A stretch of 64,000 bases of DNA from Liriodendron chinense (Eukaryota; Streptophyta; Magnoliopsida; Magnoliales; Magnoliaceae). Below, one piece after another: positions 44,589 through 56,724 of the stretch (its first letter is position 1; each line of letters begins with the position of its first letter). The translations under genes were made by a program, and so were the position numbers. Below the pieces are notes generated by a model. It was not told the origin of the DNA, did not search any database, and saw only the letters and a list, made by a program, of their open reading frames with translations. The stretch is from positions 2,780,196 through 2,844,195 of the forward strand of contig ML058586.1 of assembly GCA_003013855.2 (NCBI GenBank), given 5' to 3'.

Positions 44589-46129
44589 TAAGCCCATTAG
44601 ATGATTTCCAATGTTAAGCTTTCCTGTGTAAATACTAATAAAAATAATAATATAAATAATATAAATAAATAAAATTTCCATGTTCTTTAATATCGGCAAG
44701 GCTAAAGTGAGAGCTCATCAACACATTTTAGATGGTGGTGATGCATTCACATTAAATGTCGGCTCACCAAATCATGGGGCCCATTCCATACGGAGTATTT
44801 AGCCTAGAAATCCAGCGATCCAATGGATTCATCTGTTCATTTGTGGACAATCAAATGGGCGTTTAGGAAAGAATAAGATAACCAACGGTCCAGATACAAC
44901 GGACCAAAATTGATAACTAAACTTGTCAGGTCAGGGTAATTTTCGGGTTAGGCATCATCCTTAATGGGGTTCACAATTTGAACGGTCCGGATTATGATGA
45001 ATATAAGCTGAATGTACAGTAGATAAGCCATCGACATTTTCAAAATGGTGGTGAACTATGAATGTAGCCCAACTCTTAAATATGGGTTTACTTTGATGTG
45101 GGGTGGAATCTATTCTTCAATCCAACTTTGCAAGGCTTCCACTAAGATATCTTAATTTCAATGACCCTTCTTTGATATGAGAGTGACTTCTGGTGGGCCC
45201 CACATCATGTATACTTCCCTTTTAATAATAATAATAAAATAAAGAATATAAAAGAAAAAAAAATAGGAGAAAAGGAAGATAGAGTTGTAGCAAGCATCAT
45301 TGCCAAAGGCCTAAAAAGAGGGAGTGAAAGGTCCCAACCTTGGTGCTCACACAAATTAGATAAGAGGGTATTAGTAGATTAAAAAAAAAAAAACTAAACT
45401 AAAATTAAACTACATCATTAGGACCAGCTTTATGAAGCGCACAGGCGCTCATGTGCCAAGATGGCACATGATTACAAGATCCAAGCTGTCCATTAGGTGG
45501 ACCCCACTGGGTAATTGTCGTGGTCGAGAAGTCATCTTTGTCAACTTATAAGGTAGGCCCTTATTTGCAAACAAATGTCATTGTAGTTAGTAATATACGC
45601 CTTGTCATAACTGAGTCTGGCTCCATGGTCAGTGGCAGGTAGACCTCAACATTGAGATCATGGGATTGAGTGCTCATAGACTGGCATGGCGAAGGCAAAA
45701 CCGACACTAGATTTATGAAACAAATGTAAAGATAAAATAAAGGAAGTGAATTTTTTTTTCTCAGCAGTGCACCTATTTCCAACATGGCATGGCACATGAT
45801 GGGTTGAGCAGAATGGTTTATGTTTAATCATCTAAGAGATCGGCCCACTTGATGGACAGTTCAGATCTTGCAATAATTAACATATAAAATAAGTAAAAAT
45901 AAAAAGGAAGGAAATTTTGCATAATGTCAGATTCAAGAATCATTTTATTAGTTTTACTTTGAACTCTATCAAAGAAAAAAAAAACACGAACACATGTAAA
46001 AGCATCCACATGCGCACATGCATGTGCCCAAGCACGCAACCACACATGCGCATGCATGCTGTTGGGGCGCATGCACACATTTCAGCAAATGTGTGAGCAC
46101 ATACCCACAAATGAAAGCTTTCAGAGAGA
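44589..46129. other. intergenic, no gene
   Basis: A short AT-rich (aataaataatataaata) run lies at 44638-44670. 45980-46075 is rich in GCATGCACATG words. No coding signal. Confidence 0.4.
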
Positions 46130-46540
46130 AATAGTTATAAAATAAAATTAAAATAAACTTTATGCTAAAACTGCAATTTTAAAAGAAGAGACCAAAATGA
46201 AGAACTAAAATCACTCATACAAATTATTAAAAATTAACAAAAAAATCTTTTTAATTCTAAAACATCAATAATAAATAAATATAAAATACCATTTTCCCAA
46301 AACGAAAAAAAATTACAACAATAAAATCACAAATACAAAATTATATATTAAAAAAAAAGTGGGTTACCATTCTTTTGGTATTTAAACCACCAACAAATAA
46401 ACAAACTACAAAATGAAAAAATTATTTTACAAAAACTCGAAACAAAAATCAAAATATCAAATTGAAAATAAAAATTAAAAAAATAAAAGTGGGATACCTT
46501 TCTTTTGGTATTTAAAACACGCTACAGTGGCTGACAGAAG
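46130..46540. repeat. A-rich tract with a duplicated 35-bp word
   Basis: A-rich sequence containing two copies of a word with GTGGG(T/A)TACC and TTCTTTTGGTATTTAAA, near 46357-46392 and 46488-46520, about 131 bp apart. It is about 0.6 kb upstream of the neprosin-like gene. Confidence 0.6.
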
Positions 46541-46854
46541 AACATCTAGGGAAGTGAGAAAGGGGAACAAAGTAAAAGAACATGGAAGAATACCAGAATC
46601 ATGTGTAATTCCTCTCTGCCCAAACCCAAGAAAAGAATAACAGAAATCATCAGTAGCATGTATGTGTAATCCATCCCTTTCTTAAAAAACAAAAAAGAAG
46701 CTAAAGTTGCAGCAATCCTTGTTTTGGAGACTGAGACTTCCTCCCTTTTTTTTGTGTCCCACCAAAACTCCATCATCCTTTTTCTTTCTTAATCAAAATC
46801 TAGGTCTTTCAAGCAAATCCCACCATCTATTTTCCCATCACCATATGGGAAATT

Positions 46855-46866
46855 CTCTAAATAAAA
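46855..46866 (+). promoter_or_regulatory. possible TATA-like element of the neprosin-like gene
   Basis: CTCTAAATAAAA lies about 250 bases before the ATG at 47112. If used, transcription would start near 46890 and the (GA)n run would fall in the 5' leader, a common plant arrangement. This is inference only. Confidence 0.3.
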
Positions 46867-46918
46867 CCTCCCATGCCTGAAACTTCTGTCTGTCTGACCA
46901 CTCAAGACCAAGGTCTTG

Positions 46919-46942
46919 GAAGAGAGAGAGAGAGAGAGAGAG
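46919..46942. repeat. (GA)n microsatellite, probable 5' leader
   Basis: About 12 GA units, 170 bases upstream of the neprosin-like start codon. Confidence 0.9.
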
Positions 46943-46989
46943 TTGAATTCGTTGAATGGTTTTCTTCAGTTGGATGGATTTGTTAGGAA

Positions 46990-47082
46990 ATGGAGTGTGA
47001 TGGGACAAAAACAAGGGGAATATGTGGCCTTGTAATCCCACAACAAGACAACTACAATGCATACAGATACAAACGGTTGTAG
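46990..47082 (+). promoter_or_regulatory. upstream ORFs in the probable 5' leader
   Basis: ATG 46990 opens 30 codons to TAG at 47080-47082. ATG 47000 opens 11 codons to TAA at 47033-47035. Both are in other frames and end before the main start (47112). A third upstream ATG (47022) is in frame with the main CDS. They could lower translation of the main frame if transcribed. Confidence 0.4.
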
Positions 47083-47111
47083 AAGAAGAAACACACCGAA
47101 ATTCCTCAAAC

Positions 47112-50100
47112 ATGACTTCTAGCTGCTGCAAATCATCCCCAATCATTGCCATTTTTGTTGGGTTTCTCCTTGTGTCTGTTAGGCCCGCTTCGTCGGCAGC
47201 TGGCGGCCGCTTCCCAGCGAATCAGACACTCCAGCCTGGCGAGGAATTGCAGAAGTTGAAATGGATCAAAGCCCATCTCAGGAAGATTAATAAGCCTCCT
47301 GTCAAGACAATTCAGGCATTGTTTCAAAAACCCAGAAATCTCCTTACATCGTTTTTCCCTTACTGTTGAAAACTGATTTTTTTTTTTTTTTGGTGCTTTT
47401 GATGGATGCAGAGTCCTGATGGTGATCTGATAGACTGTGTTTTATCTCATCAGCAACCAGCATTTGATCATCCCAGATTGAAAGGACAGAAACCAATGGT
47501 AGTTGAAATTACTATAAAAAAAAGTTCAGATTTTTCTCTGCAGTCTTTTAAGAATTTGGATTTCTGAGTTTTACAAGTGATTTTAAGAGACTGAAAGACT
47601 GCATCTTTTCCTTCTTGGGTTTTTTGCAGGAACCGCCGGAGAGACCGCAAGGCCACAATCCGTCACGTATCGAGCCTGAAGGCTTCCAATTGTGGAGAAT
47701 TTCAGGCGAGGAGTGTCCCGAAGGAACGATTCCGATCAGAAGAACATCGGAGAATGACATCATGAGAGCTAGTTCGGTGTCAAGATTTGGAAGAAAAAAT
47801 AGAAGGTCGGGGGTGAGAGCCGTAAGACGCGATTCAACCAGCAACGGCCATGAGGTTTGTGTGAATCATCACAAAGAAATGAAAGAAAGAGAAAACCCAA
47901 TAATGCTTTTGATTAGTTCAAATTGCTAGGAAAACCCCATAGTATTATTTAGAAAGAAAAAAAAAAAAAACAAAACAAAACCAATGTAGGAAGATAGAGA
48001 AAGGTGTTGAAATGAAAAATAAAAGAAGAAATGATAATTCTGGGTACAACCAATGGCATTTTGATCTGAATTTTGAAAAAAAAAAAACAGAAAAACAGAA
48101 AATCACTTTCAGATTTTATACTAGAAATCTGCTATTTCCTGTCCATTCATGTCTGAGAATGCTTCAACAGAAATCTAATGATCTTTTCATTCATTGAAAA
48201 TGCATTTGAGACGAAAATCACCCAAAATTTCCTGATATTTTATGATAATATAATATCTAACCTTTCAAAAAAAAAAAAAAAAAACAAGTAGAAAAGACGA
48301 AAGAAAGGACCAAACAGACAAAACAAGACAGAGGCCATCAAATCTTTCTTCTCTTCTTTTCTCGTTTTGAACATTTAAGACGTTTTGATTTATGGGTATT
48401 TGAAAATTCCATGAAAAAATTTATTTCATATTTTTGTAATCCAAAATTATCTTTGTCAAAGCATCACAGAAAGAAATTTAAATAATAATAATAAAAAAAA
48501 CCCTGTTTTTTCCTCTGTTTTTCTTCCTCTCCTGAAGTATTCAAAAGTTCAAGGATTTTTGTTAATGGCTACTTTGCAATTCATTTGAAAAAAAAAATCG
48601 TTGAAAACCCCATTTCATAAAATTGTATGAATTTCATGAATGTCGGCAATCTCAAACAGGGCGACAGCCTTCTTTTCTGTTTCTGTTACACTCTTTATGT
48701 ATTACAGCTTGCATTTGGAAAATACAGCATTTTCAAGGACGAAATTCCATGAACTTCCTTGTAAAACATTCTACCATTGGAGTCTCAAGAATCAACAAGA
48801 AATGCTGTCAATTCAAATCAAACTATTCTTTTCTTTCCTTTTTCCTTTCTATAAATTTACAATCAATGTTACAAATCAAACACCATAAGCCAGGCTATGC
48901 AAAATGTGATCCAGACCATTCATCTTGTGGGCCCCACTATTTATTTTTCCATGCCATGTAAAATTCCACCATCAGCAATAGTCGACATTCAACTGTAAAA
49001 AATCGTTGCCAGTCATGTCGTTAAAATTTCTTACGGCGGGGGATTTTTTTTTTTTTTTCATGGGTGTGGTCCATTTGCTATGGTACAACCCGACCAACGG
49101 CATGGATCATGGAAAAGGTGGACCCACACACAATTTAGCTGGCCTGAGCTAAATTAAAAAAACGCCTTGTTTGGAGAGGACTAAAGTTTTACATTGCTTT
49201 ATGTGTGTGTACAATTTTTTGTGATGCATTTATAAATTACAGCATGCAGTTGGGTATGTGATGGGAGATCAGTACTATGGAGCAAAAGCTAGCTTGAATG
49301 TGTGGGCACCCCATGTTAGCAATCCAAATGAATTCAGCTTGTCACAGCTGTGGGTCATTTCCGGCTCCTTCGGCGACGATCTTAACACCATCGAGGCCGG
49401 TTGGCAGGCATGTACATTTTCCTTTATTTTAATTTTTTTTTAAACAATCTATAAAAAATTAAAAAAAATAAAAATAATCCCCCAAGTTAAGAGGATCAAA
49501 ACCTTTCAATTGATGGCTAGCAAATAAATGATTAAAAAAGAAAACAAAACACCAATCCCATATGATGGGAGGATCTTCAAGCCTGTGAGATTTTTAGCAC
49601 ATGAAGAGTGCACGTGGTGGGGCAGTAATGCTACGGTCTGGATTACTTACCCATGGGCCCCACTTGCCTGAAAATCTGGCATTTTTCGAGTTATCTATTT
49701 TCTAAAATAGTTTTTGGGATTTTTATGGAAAAATCTTAGTAGTTTTTATTTTATGAAAAAGGGCCTTGGTTTGTTTGAATTTTATAAACTATGTTTTGAT
49801 GCGGTGGAATGATCCATCTGCCCCCTTTCTATTCCTTTCTAGTGGTTCAATTGATCATTGTGGCCCCATGTGGTGTGTGTATGATGTTCAACCCATTCAA
49901 TTTGTGTGACCCACCACAATGATAATTTGCATAAAAAGATTGGATCCATCAATCGTTGGGTACATCACAAGTGAAAATGGAAGTTTTTGGAAGGTGTATA
50001 TTATTATTTTTACATTGTTGCCCTCATTATTTGGTTAGCCTGAATTTTGGGGCATATAATCAACACGGTGGGGCTCACCTGCTGCACGGATTGAATATCA

Positions 50101-53100
50101 TACGTACATCGTGTGGGGCCACAATGCTCAATTCCACCACTTTTTTTTTTTTTTTTTTAAGAAGCTACAATGCTCAATCCCACCACTTTTTATGAAGGAG
50201 TAAAGTAACTACATTTTGGTCATTTATTCATCCAAAGATTATTCGGAAATTTCAAAACGTGTCAAGCGTTATTTTATAAAATTAAGATTACTTGGGGATT
50301 TTTTTTTTTTTTTTTTTTTTAGAGTTTTACCATTCCTCGTAAATTATGATTTTACTAAGCAATGCCTTTACAAAACAAGACTATTGTAAGTGCTTTTTGA
50401 AGGGAGGAATTACAGTAATGCCAACTATTTTATTATTTAAAAAGTAGTTGAGTGGATAATTGTAAGGTCCACGTATATTTATATGATATTCAAATTGTCC
50501 AAAAGATGTAATCCATGTACCATGGTGTTTAGAATGACCAAAATTTTGGTCAATCTAAACATAAGATGGGCCACATTAAAAAAAAGCATCCACCACTTAA
50601 AACATCAAAATTCATGTGCAACTCACCTGGGTTTTAATTGAAAAAAAAAATTGGTTTATATGATTATCACACCCAGTGCATTTGTTGGACAGCTTAGATG
50701 TCGACCAAATAGGCTAAAAAAAATTATGACTTTATTACTTTTTAAAGAAAAAAAACAATGTATGAAAATACTTTGGTAACTTCCCTCCCAGAACAAAAAT
50801 AATTTGGAATTTCTTTTTATTCTAAGATCCCAATAATTTTCCAAAATGGTTATTTTTTGCAAATAAACTAAGTTTCATACATATTTATTTATTCTATATA
50901 ACATGTTCATGCATTTTCTTCAGGTCAGTCCGGAGCTTTATGGAGATAATTATCCCCGGTTTTTCACTTATTGGACAGTAAGTATAAAAATTCAATCCTA
51001 ATTTTCTCTTATAGCTGTAGTAATCCGGGTTGATCGGGACACTTGGACAGTCTGATTGATCGATCTGGACGACTCATTAGGTCCAACACACATTTTCATG
51101 GGCCACCATGCAAAAATCACACTGACTATGCAATTCTAGCTAGCCGATCAGTAGCCTACAAAATGGATGATCAGGATTGTTCATGTAAAACAGGTCCAGA
51201 CATTAATCCAAGCCATCCATTTTTTGGGGTTCTTTAAAGATAGCTTGTGTTTCTCACGAATCGCTTTCAGAACAGATGGATGTAAGAAAGGAGGCCATCA
51301 TATGGATGGATTGGATCATGCGATCATCGTGATTTTTGCATTGTAGTGCATGAAATGTGTGATGAACCTAATCCACAGTCCCAAATTGGCTTGTCATGTG
51401 TGACTTGTCTGAGTCAACTCGGTCTCCCAGTGCAGTTGAAAGTAAGTGGTGACTCAACCCAACTCAACTGAGTCATGACTCGACTCGGAACCTGTATGAG
51501 TCAATGGACCATTTCTCTTCTTATATAATGAGTTTTCAATTAAATTGATAAACAGAAAATTACTAATCATTTTTCTTAATTTATAGACCGATGCATATCA
51601 AGCGACGGGATGCTACAACCTCCTATGCTCGGGCTTTGTCCAAACGAACAACAAGATCGCGATCGGCGCAGCAATCTCTCCAACATCAGCTTACAACGGC
51701 GGGCAATTCGACATTAGTCTCTTGGTTTGGAAGGTAATTTTTTAAATATATAATAGTAATTTATGTTGTGTTTGGTTGCACTAAATTCACGAAATATCAT
51801 GAAATTTTGATCAAATAAGACTAATTAATTATGATTTTTTATGCAACGAAATGCACCTTTAATTAAAAATGCATAAAATAGCAACCTTTTCATTGAGTAT
51901 TAGAATATTAATAAATACAAATTCAATAAAATTTCATTATATTTTAATTTTTAAACTTAGATTATTATAGTGCCTAAACTGTGTGATTCAAGGGTTATTC
52001 TAGTAAATCAAGGGCATTTTTGTCCATTTAATATGAGGTAGGTGTTGCCTTCCCTTACCTATAAAAGAAGTTAATATCTAAGATGAATTATAACCACAGT
52101 ACATGCAGCATTCAATTCTGGTAGCGGGACCCATGATTTATTGATCCTGACCATTGGTCTGTTTCATCTTTGCTTTGATGGACGGTTCCCAAAAACCAAA
52201 TCTGTAGGATCCTGGGATAGGCTGCTAGGATCTTCCAATCCGGGCGACGTTTGGTGCATTGTCCATCGACAGTGAGACTCAACGGATCAACGGTCTGGAT
52301 CATTGAACAATGGGTCCCACTTGCTAGAATGGGAAAATAAGAGTTTAGGGTTTTTTTTTTTTTCCTTTTTTTAAACAGAACAGCTAAACCTAAACATGCG
52401 CCGTTGATTTTTCATGATTCTGACCTTTTGACTTCGCTGCGCGCTGAGGAAAGAAAGCGTACATGAATCCAGGGCTCACGTTAGAGAAGGGCCCAAACTC
52501 ACAAGAGGACTGAAAGTGTACGATAAGGCCGTACGGGATTTTCTATACACGTGCCAATGTGGTGCACATGTGCGATATCAGGGGCATTCATCAGGGAGGA
52601 CACAATGTGATGATGTCCTGGCCCAAAAAATCAGGCCTGTCGGTTTCACTATGTTTTCCACGTGTATAGGAGGAATATGGACGGTTGATCTTTTACTGTC
52701 TGCTTCTTTCATTCAAGTGTGCCCACTTGATGAATGGACCGGTCTGATTTTTGGGCAATAGCATGTGCATGATGGGCCCCACATAATCAATGGACCGGAT
52801 CTCATAACACCCATTGATGACGTGATTTCGTGCACTGTGTTCTACATGGTACACTTGCAAGGGATCTGGATCACTGATCAGGTGTGGGCCATTGTGAGCA
52901 TGCCCCTACCCAATTTTCAAGACGGTTCACTCATCAGGTGGGCCAAATATACACAATGCATATAGACCGTTGGTCGTCATCTTCCTAACCGTCCTTTCTT
53001 TCTCACATATGTGGACCACCCGATGAGTGGATTGACTTGATCTTTTGGCCTGGGTATGTTCACATTAGCCCTCAGGTGATGAACGATCCAGATCTCTTTC

Positions 53101-55384
53101 CCACATATCACGTGTACAGCAGTGGCCTCTTAAATGTGGGCCATTGATTCTTTTTTCATCTTTTAGTACGTTTCCGAATCCTACACGCTTTTTTTCTATC
53201 AAAAAGAATCCTACACGCTTTTTTAGTTTTACAAAGTCCACACGCGTGTGGAAATCGTGCACATTCACGCACGGGCGTATATTTCATAACGTGACACGTG
53301 TGTAAGATCCGAGCTTTCCATCAGGTGTATTACACTGTTTAGATCTTCTAGCATTATAAAAGCCAGGCCTTTCACACCTCCAGTGGGCCACAGTGTATCA
53401 AAACAATGAATGGCTAGAAAGAAGTTTTAACCATCAAAGTATTTTCCAACCTTATCTAAAGCTCGCATCTCGGGCACGTGTTTCATATATGGATGTGCCG
53501 CTCTTAGCCAGTGTAAAAAATTTCATCCATTTTCAGCAATTTTAATTAATTATCCAGCAATCATGACCGTTGAAATTGTCAAACCCACTGCCCAAAAATA
53601 GGGGGATGGGACGATTGTAATAGATGCTGTCTAACATCCGAATTCAACGGCTAAAATTTGCAACAATCGGATGGTTAGGATTATTGACCAATGTCAGTGG
53701 GGCCCACAAATCGGACAGTCTCGATTGACCTAAGTGCGCATGGCAAATGAGCGCGTGAGAATGATCCATCGCTCTCGAGCAGCAAGCGAGCATCAGGAGT
53801 CCTCTAGTTTGACTTTGATTAACTGTTACAACTGTATTTTGACATGACTAAAAAACCCCTACCAGTTACTAATTTTACTACTTCGACCTGTCATACCCTC
53901 TACTCTGGTAGACAATGACGCTTGATACACAGTCACTCAAAACTTATACACGTAGAATACATTAACTCAAAATAAACCGTCTAAATTGTATAAACCAATG
54001 CTAATGTATTACGTTCAAAAAATCAGAATTTTTGGAAGAAATATGACTTTAGATTGGTGGACACTTGATCGTTAAAATAGGACCATTGGATACTTTTATT
54101 CCTAACCGTCCAATAAATAATCGTAATTTTGGATCACGATACATCTAAACTTGGAGCCATAAGTGGTACAGTTTTGTTTCGAATTTCTTGTATTCCACGT
54201 CTGCAATTACTAACTAACTTTTAGAGCCTGCGTATCATCTATCACACTTTGGCAGAGCATCAAAGCTTCTCTCCCTCCTCATCTTTACTTTATACTATGG
54301 AAGCAACCAAAAAAGAGACAGTAAACGGCCCTTATTTTTTACAATATACACCTTTTCTTTTCTGTTTTTTTCTTTTTTTCTGGAAGGGAGCTCTTTGTCA
54401 AAAACAGGGGTGTAAACATCATTTTTGTATTTCCATTTTTTTTTTAAACTTTTGTTGGCAATTTCAGTCAGAAAGATGAAATATGCACTGAAAAATCAGT
54501 GTATTAACCATCCTTGCCGTCCAATTAGTGCAACTCTCCGATCCAAACCATCCATTGTGGGCCTCCTCTTAGATGAGCCAGAACCAAAATTCTGCAGCGA
54601 TCAGATGAGCTGAATGGATCGATCAATAGTCATATTTTGGACAGAGAACAAAAGCTAAATTCAATGGTCCCAGCAAAAGCCAACCAATCAGACGGATATA
54701 TGGATTTAATTGGGTATGGCCCATCCAAGTGGAACCACAGCAATTGGACGGTCCAAGACTGATCAGTAGGAACTTCCATGGTAGAGATGCTTTCAATACA
54801 TAAGACAAAACCTTACTTTAGGGTGTGTTAGTTGCACCAAACATTAAGACAAAAACTTTAGTGTGTGTTTGGTTGCACCAAATGTCCTAATATCATGAAA
54901 TTTCACAATATTTGTGCAACCAAACGCGCACTTAGTCACTAGCATGCATGATATGTACCATTTAGCTACTAACTAATACTATAATGTTGTAATTCGTGAC
55001 AAACAGGATCCGAATCATGGAAATTGGTGGCTAGAATTCGGTGCCGGGCTATTGGTCGGATACTGGCCGTCGTTTTTGTTCAGCCACTTAGCGAATCATG
55101 CGAGCATGGTGCAATTTGGAGGTGAAATTGTCAACACTCAACCATCGGGATTTCACACGTCCACCCAAATGGGCAGCGGCCACTTCGCCGGAGAAGGGTT
55201 CGGCAAATCATCATACTTTCGGAACTTACAAGTCGTCGATTGGGATAACAACTTAATTCCGGTACCAAACCTAAAAGTTCTGGCCGATCATCCAAACTGT
55301 TACGATATTCAGGGAGGAATCAACAGTGTGTGGGGGAATTATTTTTACTACGGCGGCCCGGGACGAAATGTTAAGTGTCCGTAA
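47112..55384 (+). CDS. secreted neprosin-domain (DUF239) putative glutamic peptidase, seven exons
   Basis: Spliced CDS: exons 47112-47315, 47412-47498, 47630-47854, 49243-49407, 50924-50977, 51587-51733 and 55007-55384, all joined in phase 0, giving 419 residues plus TAA. Residues 1-29 are a signal peptide (core IIAIFVGFLLVSV). Residues about 45-165 match the neprosin activation-peptide domain (LQKLKWIKAHLRKIN, SPDGDLIDCVLSHQQPAFDHP, PERPQGHNP, EGFQLWRISGEECPEGTIPIRRT). Residues about 173-419 match the neprosin domain (HAVGYVMGDQYYGAKASLNVW, SGSFGDDLNTIEAGWQVSPEL, GCYNLLCSGFVQTNN, NWWLEFGAGLLVGYWPS, FGGEIVNTQPSG, ending in KCP). Glu223 and Glu334 are the likely catalytic pair: they are 111 residues apart, against 109 for Glu188/Glu297 of Nepenthes neprosin. 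Length is usual for the family. The substrate is unknown. Introns 1 and 4 use GC donors. The start at 47112, not in-frame ATG 47022, puts the signal peptide at the N terminus. Confidence 0.92.
47855..49242 (+). other. intron 3 of the neprosin-like gene
   Basis: Donor CATGAG|GTTTGT, acceptor ATTACAG|CATGCA. It is AT-rich with many A-runs. 48890-49150 has 'ggccccactatttatttttc'-like decayed repeat words. No gene was seen inside. Confidence 0.85.
49408..50923 (+). other. intron 4 of the neprosin-like gene
   Basis: Donor TGGCAG|GCATGT (GC type), acceptor TTCTTCAG|GTCAGT. It contains a tail-only retro-insertion (50121-50186), T-runs (for example 50300-50321) and decayed fold-back words. Confidence 0.8.
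50141..50166 (-). mobile_element. poly(A)-tail-only retro-insertion with 20-bp target duplication
   Basis: A 26-base block (18 T then AAGAAGCT) sits between 50121-50140 and 50167-50186, which match at 19 of 20 positions. This is what target-primed insertion leaves when only the poly(A) end of a retrotranscript integrates, here on the minus strand. Confidence 0.7.
50978..51586 (+). other. intron 5 of the neprosin-like gene
   Basis: Donor TGGACA|GTAAGT, acceptor TTTATAG|ACCGAT. Contains fold-back-like words at 51020-51370: 'gatcgatctggacgactcat' is partly mirrored by 'atggattggatcatgcgatc'. Confidence 0.8.
52119..52337. repeat. 219-bp fold-back repeat
   Basis: 'gcgggacccatgatttattg' with 'gatcctgaccattggtctgt' on the left is mirrored by 'caacggtctggatcattgaa' and 'caatgggtcccact' on the right. 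The same family recurs at 62280-62545. Confidence 0.65.
53263..53520. repeat. R3 dispersed repeat copy
   Basis: Shares 'gatccgagctttccatcagg', 'atcaaaacaatgaatggcta' and 'ccaaccttatctaaagctcg' with the copy near 25.65-25.92 kb. Confidence 0.55.
53930..54290. repeat. dispersed repeat R2, longest copy
   Basis: Begins 'tacattaactcaaaataaac', includes 'accattggatacttttattc' and 'cctaaccgtccaataaataa', and ends 'gcctgcgtatcatctatcac', 'tggcagagcatcaaagc'. It shows that the separated R2 fragments near 0.9-2.3 kb belong to one unit. Confidence 0.6.
54858..54935. mobile_element. very short MITE-like palindrome
   Basis: 'tttagtgtgtgtttggttgc' is mirrored by 'gcaaccaaacgcgcacttag'. Only about 40 bases lie between the arms. 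A half copy lies at 51765-51805 ('gtgtttggttgcactaaatt'). Confidence 0.55.
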
Positions 55385-56724
55385 GAGAATTCCGACACAA
55401 GATCAAAACATCGTCGTTAATTTTCTTTTCTTTTAATTTTTTTTTCTGGGGTGACTTATGGTTTTTGGGTTATTTTTAGATTTGTTTTCTCTTAAAATTC
55501 CATTTTTTTTTTTTTTTTTTTTTTACTTTTTTCCCTCTCTCTCTAACAAGTGATTGATTGAATTTATACCATGTTTGGGGAATTTGATGTAAATTTGAAA
55601 AAAGAAATAGTGAATATACTGAGGTTTGTGTTTTTTCTACTTCATTTTTTTTTGTCATCTATGAGAGTATGTAGTACTGAAATGAAATGCATTGGATTAC
55701 CAAACGGAAGGTAAATGGTAGGGAACAATGCATTTAATTAGAGGGACCCACAAATGACTAAAATGCTGTCCACCAACCCTTTATAAAAGGATGAGTAATT
55801 CCACATGTTATGGTGGGCCACATATTACATGATGCATTTTTATGTCCATGATGGACAAATAAAAAAATCTATGATCTAGACTAGGTATGTATGGGTTGTG
55901 TAGAATGCCGATGAGATCCAGACCGTTCATTATGTGGGCCCAATGTGAGGAATTTTGAGTGTAAAATAATCATATTGAACAAATAATCCCACCCATGTTG
56001 TCCTTTGTTATTATATTTTGTGGTCAACCAATTAAAAAATGATTGATATTTGTCTTTTAACTGATAAATCTTAACTTAATACCAAAATCTGACTTTAGAG
56101 GTTATATTAGAAGAGAGAAGATGTATTCCCAAATAAAATAAAATAAGGGTCTTGATTCTATGAAGGATACAATCTCAGACGCACATCACGGTGGCCCAAA
56201 AAGAACAAGCACGGTACAACCCATGTGGGTACCTGTGCATCGCCATGATAGAACCCATGCGCGTATGCTGCGGATCACTTTGTACCATAGAAGGACGCTG
56301 ATTTGGTGGACCGGGGGACCACCAAGGTACAGGGATGTGATTGGCACAGTAAGAATGGATTATCGAGGTCGAGTACGCACTGAGTTGGACTACTTTCAAA
56401 AGGGGCTTGGATTAGGTACTACCCACACCAAGATGCAATTGGAGATGGACGGAAACGTGTCACCTCATCATTGGTGGAGAGGTAGGACCCAGCTGATGTA
56501 AGAGGTCTGTCAGCTCTCCTATCATTACAGAGGTGCGGGTCCCACCTGCTCACCACTGCCAAGTTGACATGAACCCGTTGGTCTCCAGCTGCCTCCTGGT
56601 GGGGGTAGTACCCAATCCAAGCCCTTTAAAAACACCATGGCTCGGCAACACTAACTACATCCCATCCTCTGAGAGAACACCAAGCGGCATAGCTTTGGTG
56701 GATCCCTGGCTATTGTACTGACCA
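55385..56724. other. 3' flank of the neprosin-like gene, no further gene
   Basis: A T-rich 3' flank; no canonical AATAAA was seen in the first 300 bases. An open frame at 56160-56501 is relatively GC-rich, but no domain was recognised. Confidence 0.4.

Larger units (their letters stand above)
51734..55006 (+). other. 3.3 kb intron 6 of the neprosin-like gene
   Basis: Donor TGGAAG|GTAATT, acceptor AAACAG|GATCCG. It is filled by repeats: a fold-back at 52119-52337, the 52.7-kb dispersed family, R3 at 53263-53520, R2 at 53930-54290 and a small MITE at 54858-54935. No nested gene was found. Confidence 0.85.

Noticed and set aside
47022..47111. In-frame upstream ATG as the neprosin start
   Set aside because: It would bury the signal peptide behind 30 residues; the ATG at 47112 puts it at the terminus as in the family. 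Kept only as a finding.
56160..56501. 113-codon plus-strand frame of higher GC
   Set aside because: No recognisable domain, no codon pattern like the two real genes, and partial inverted words (accgggggacca region) suggest repeat origin.
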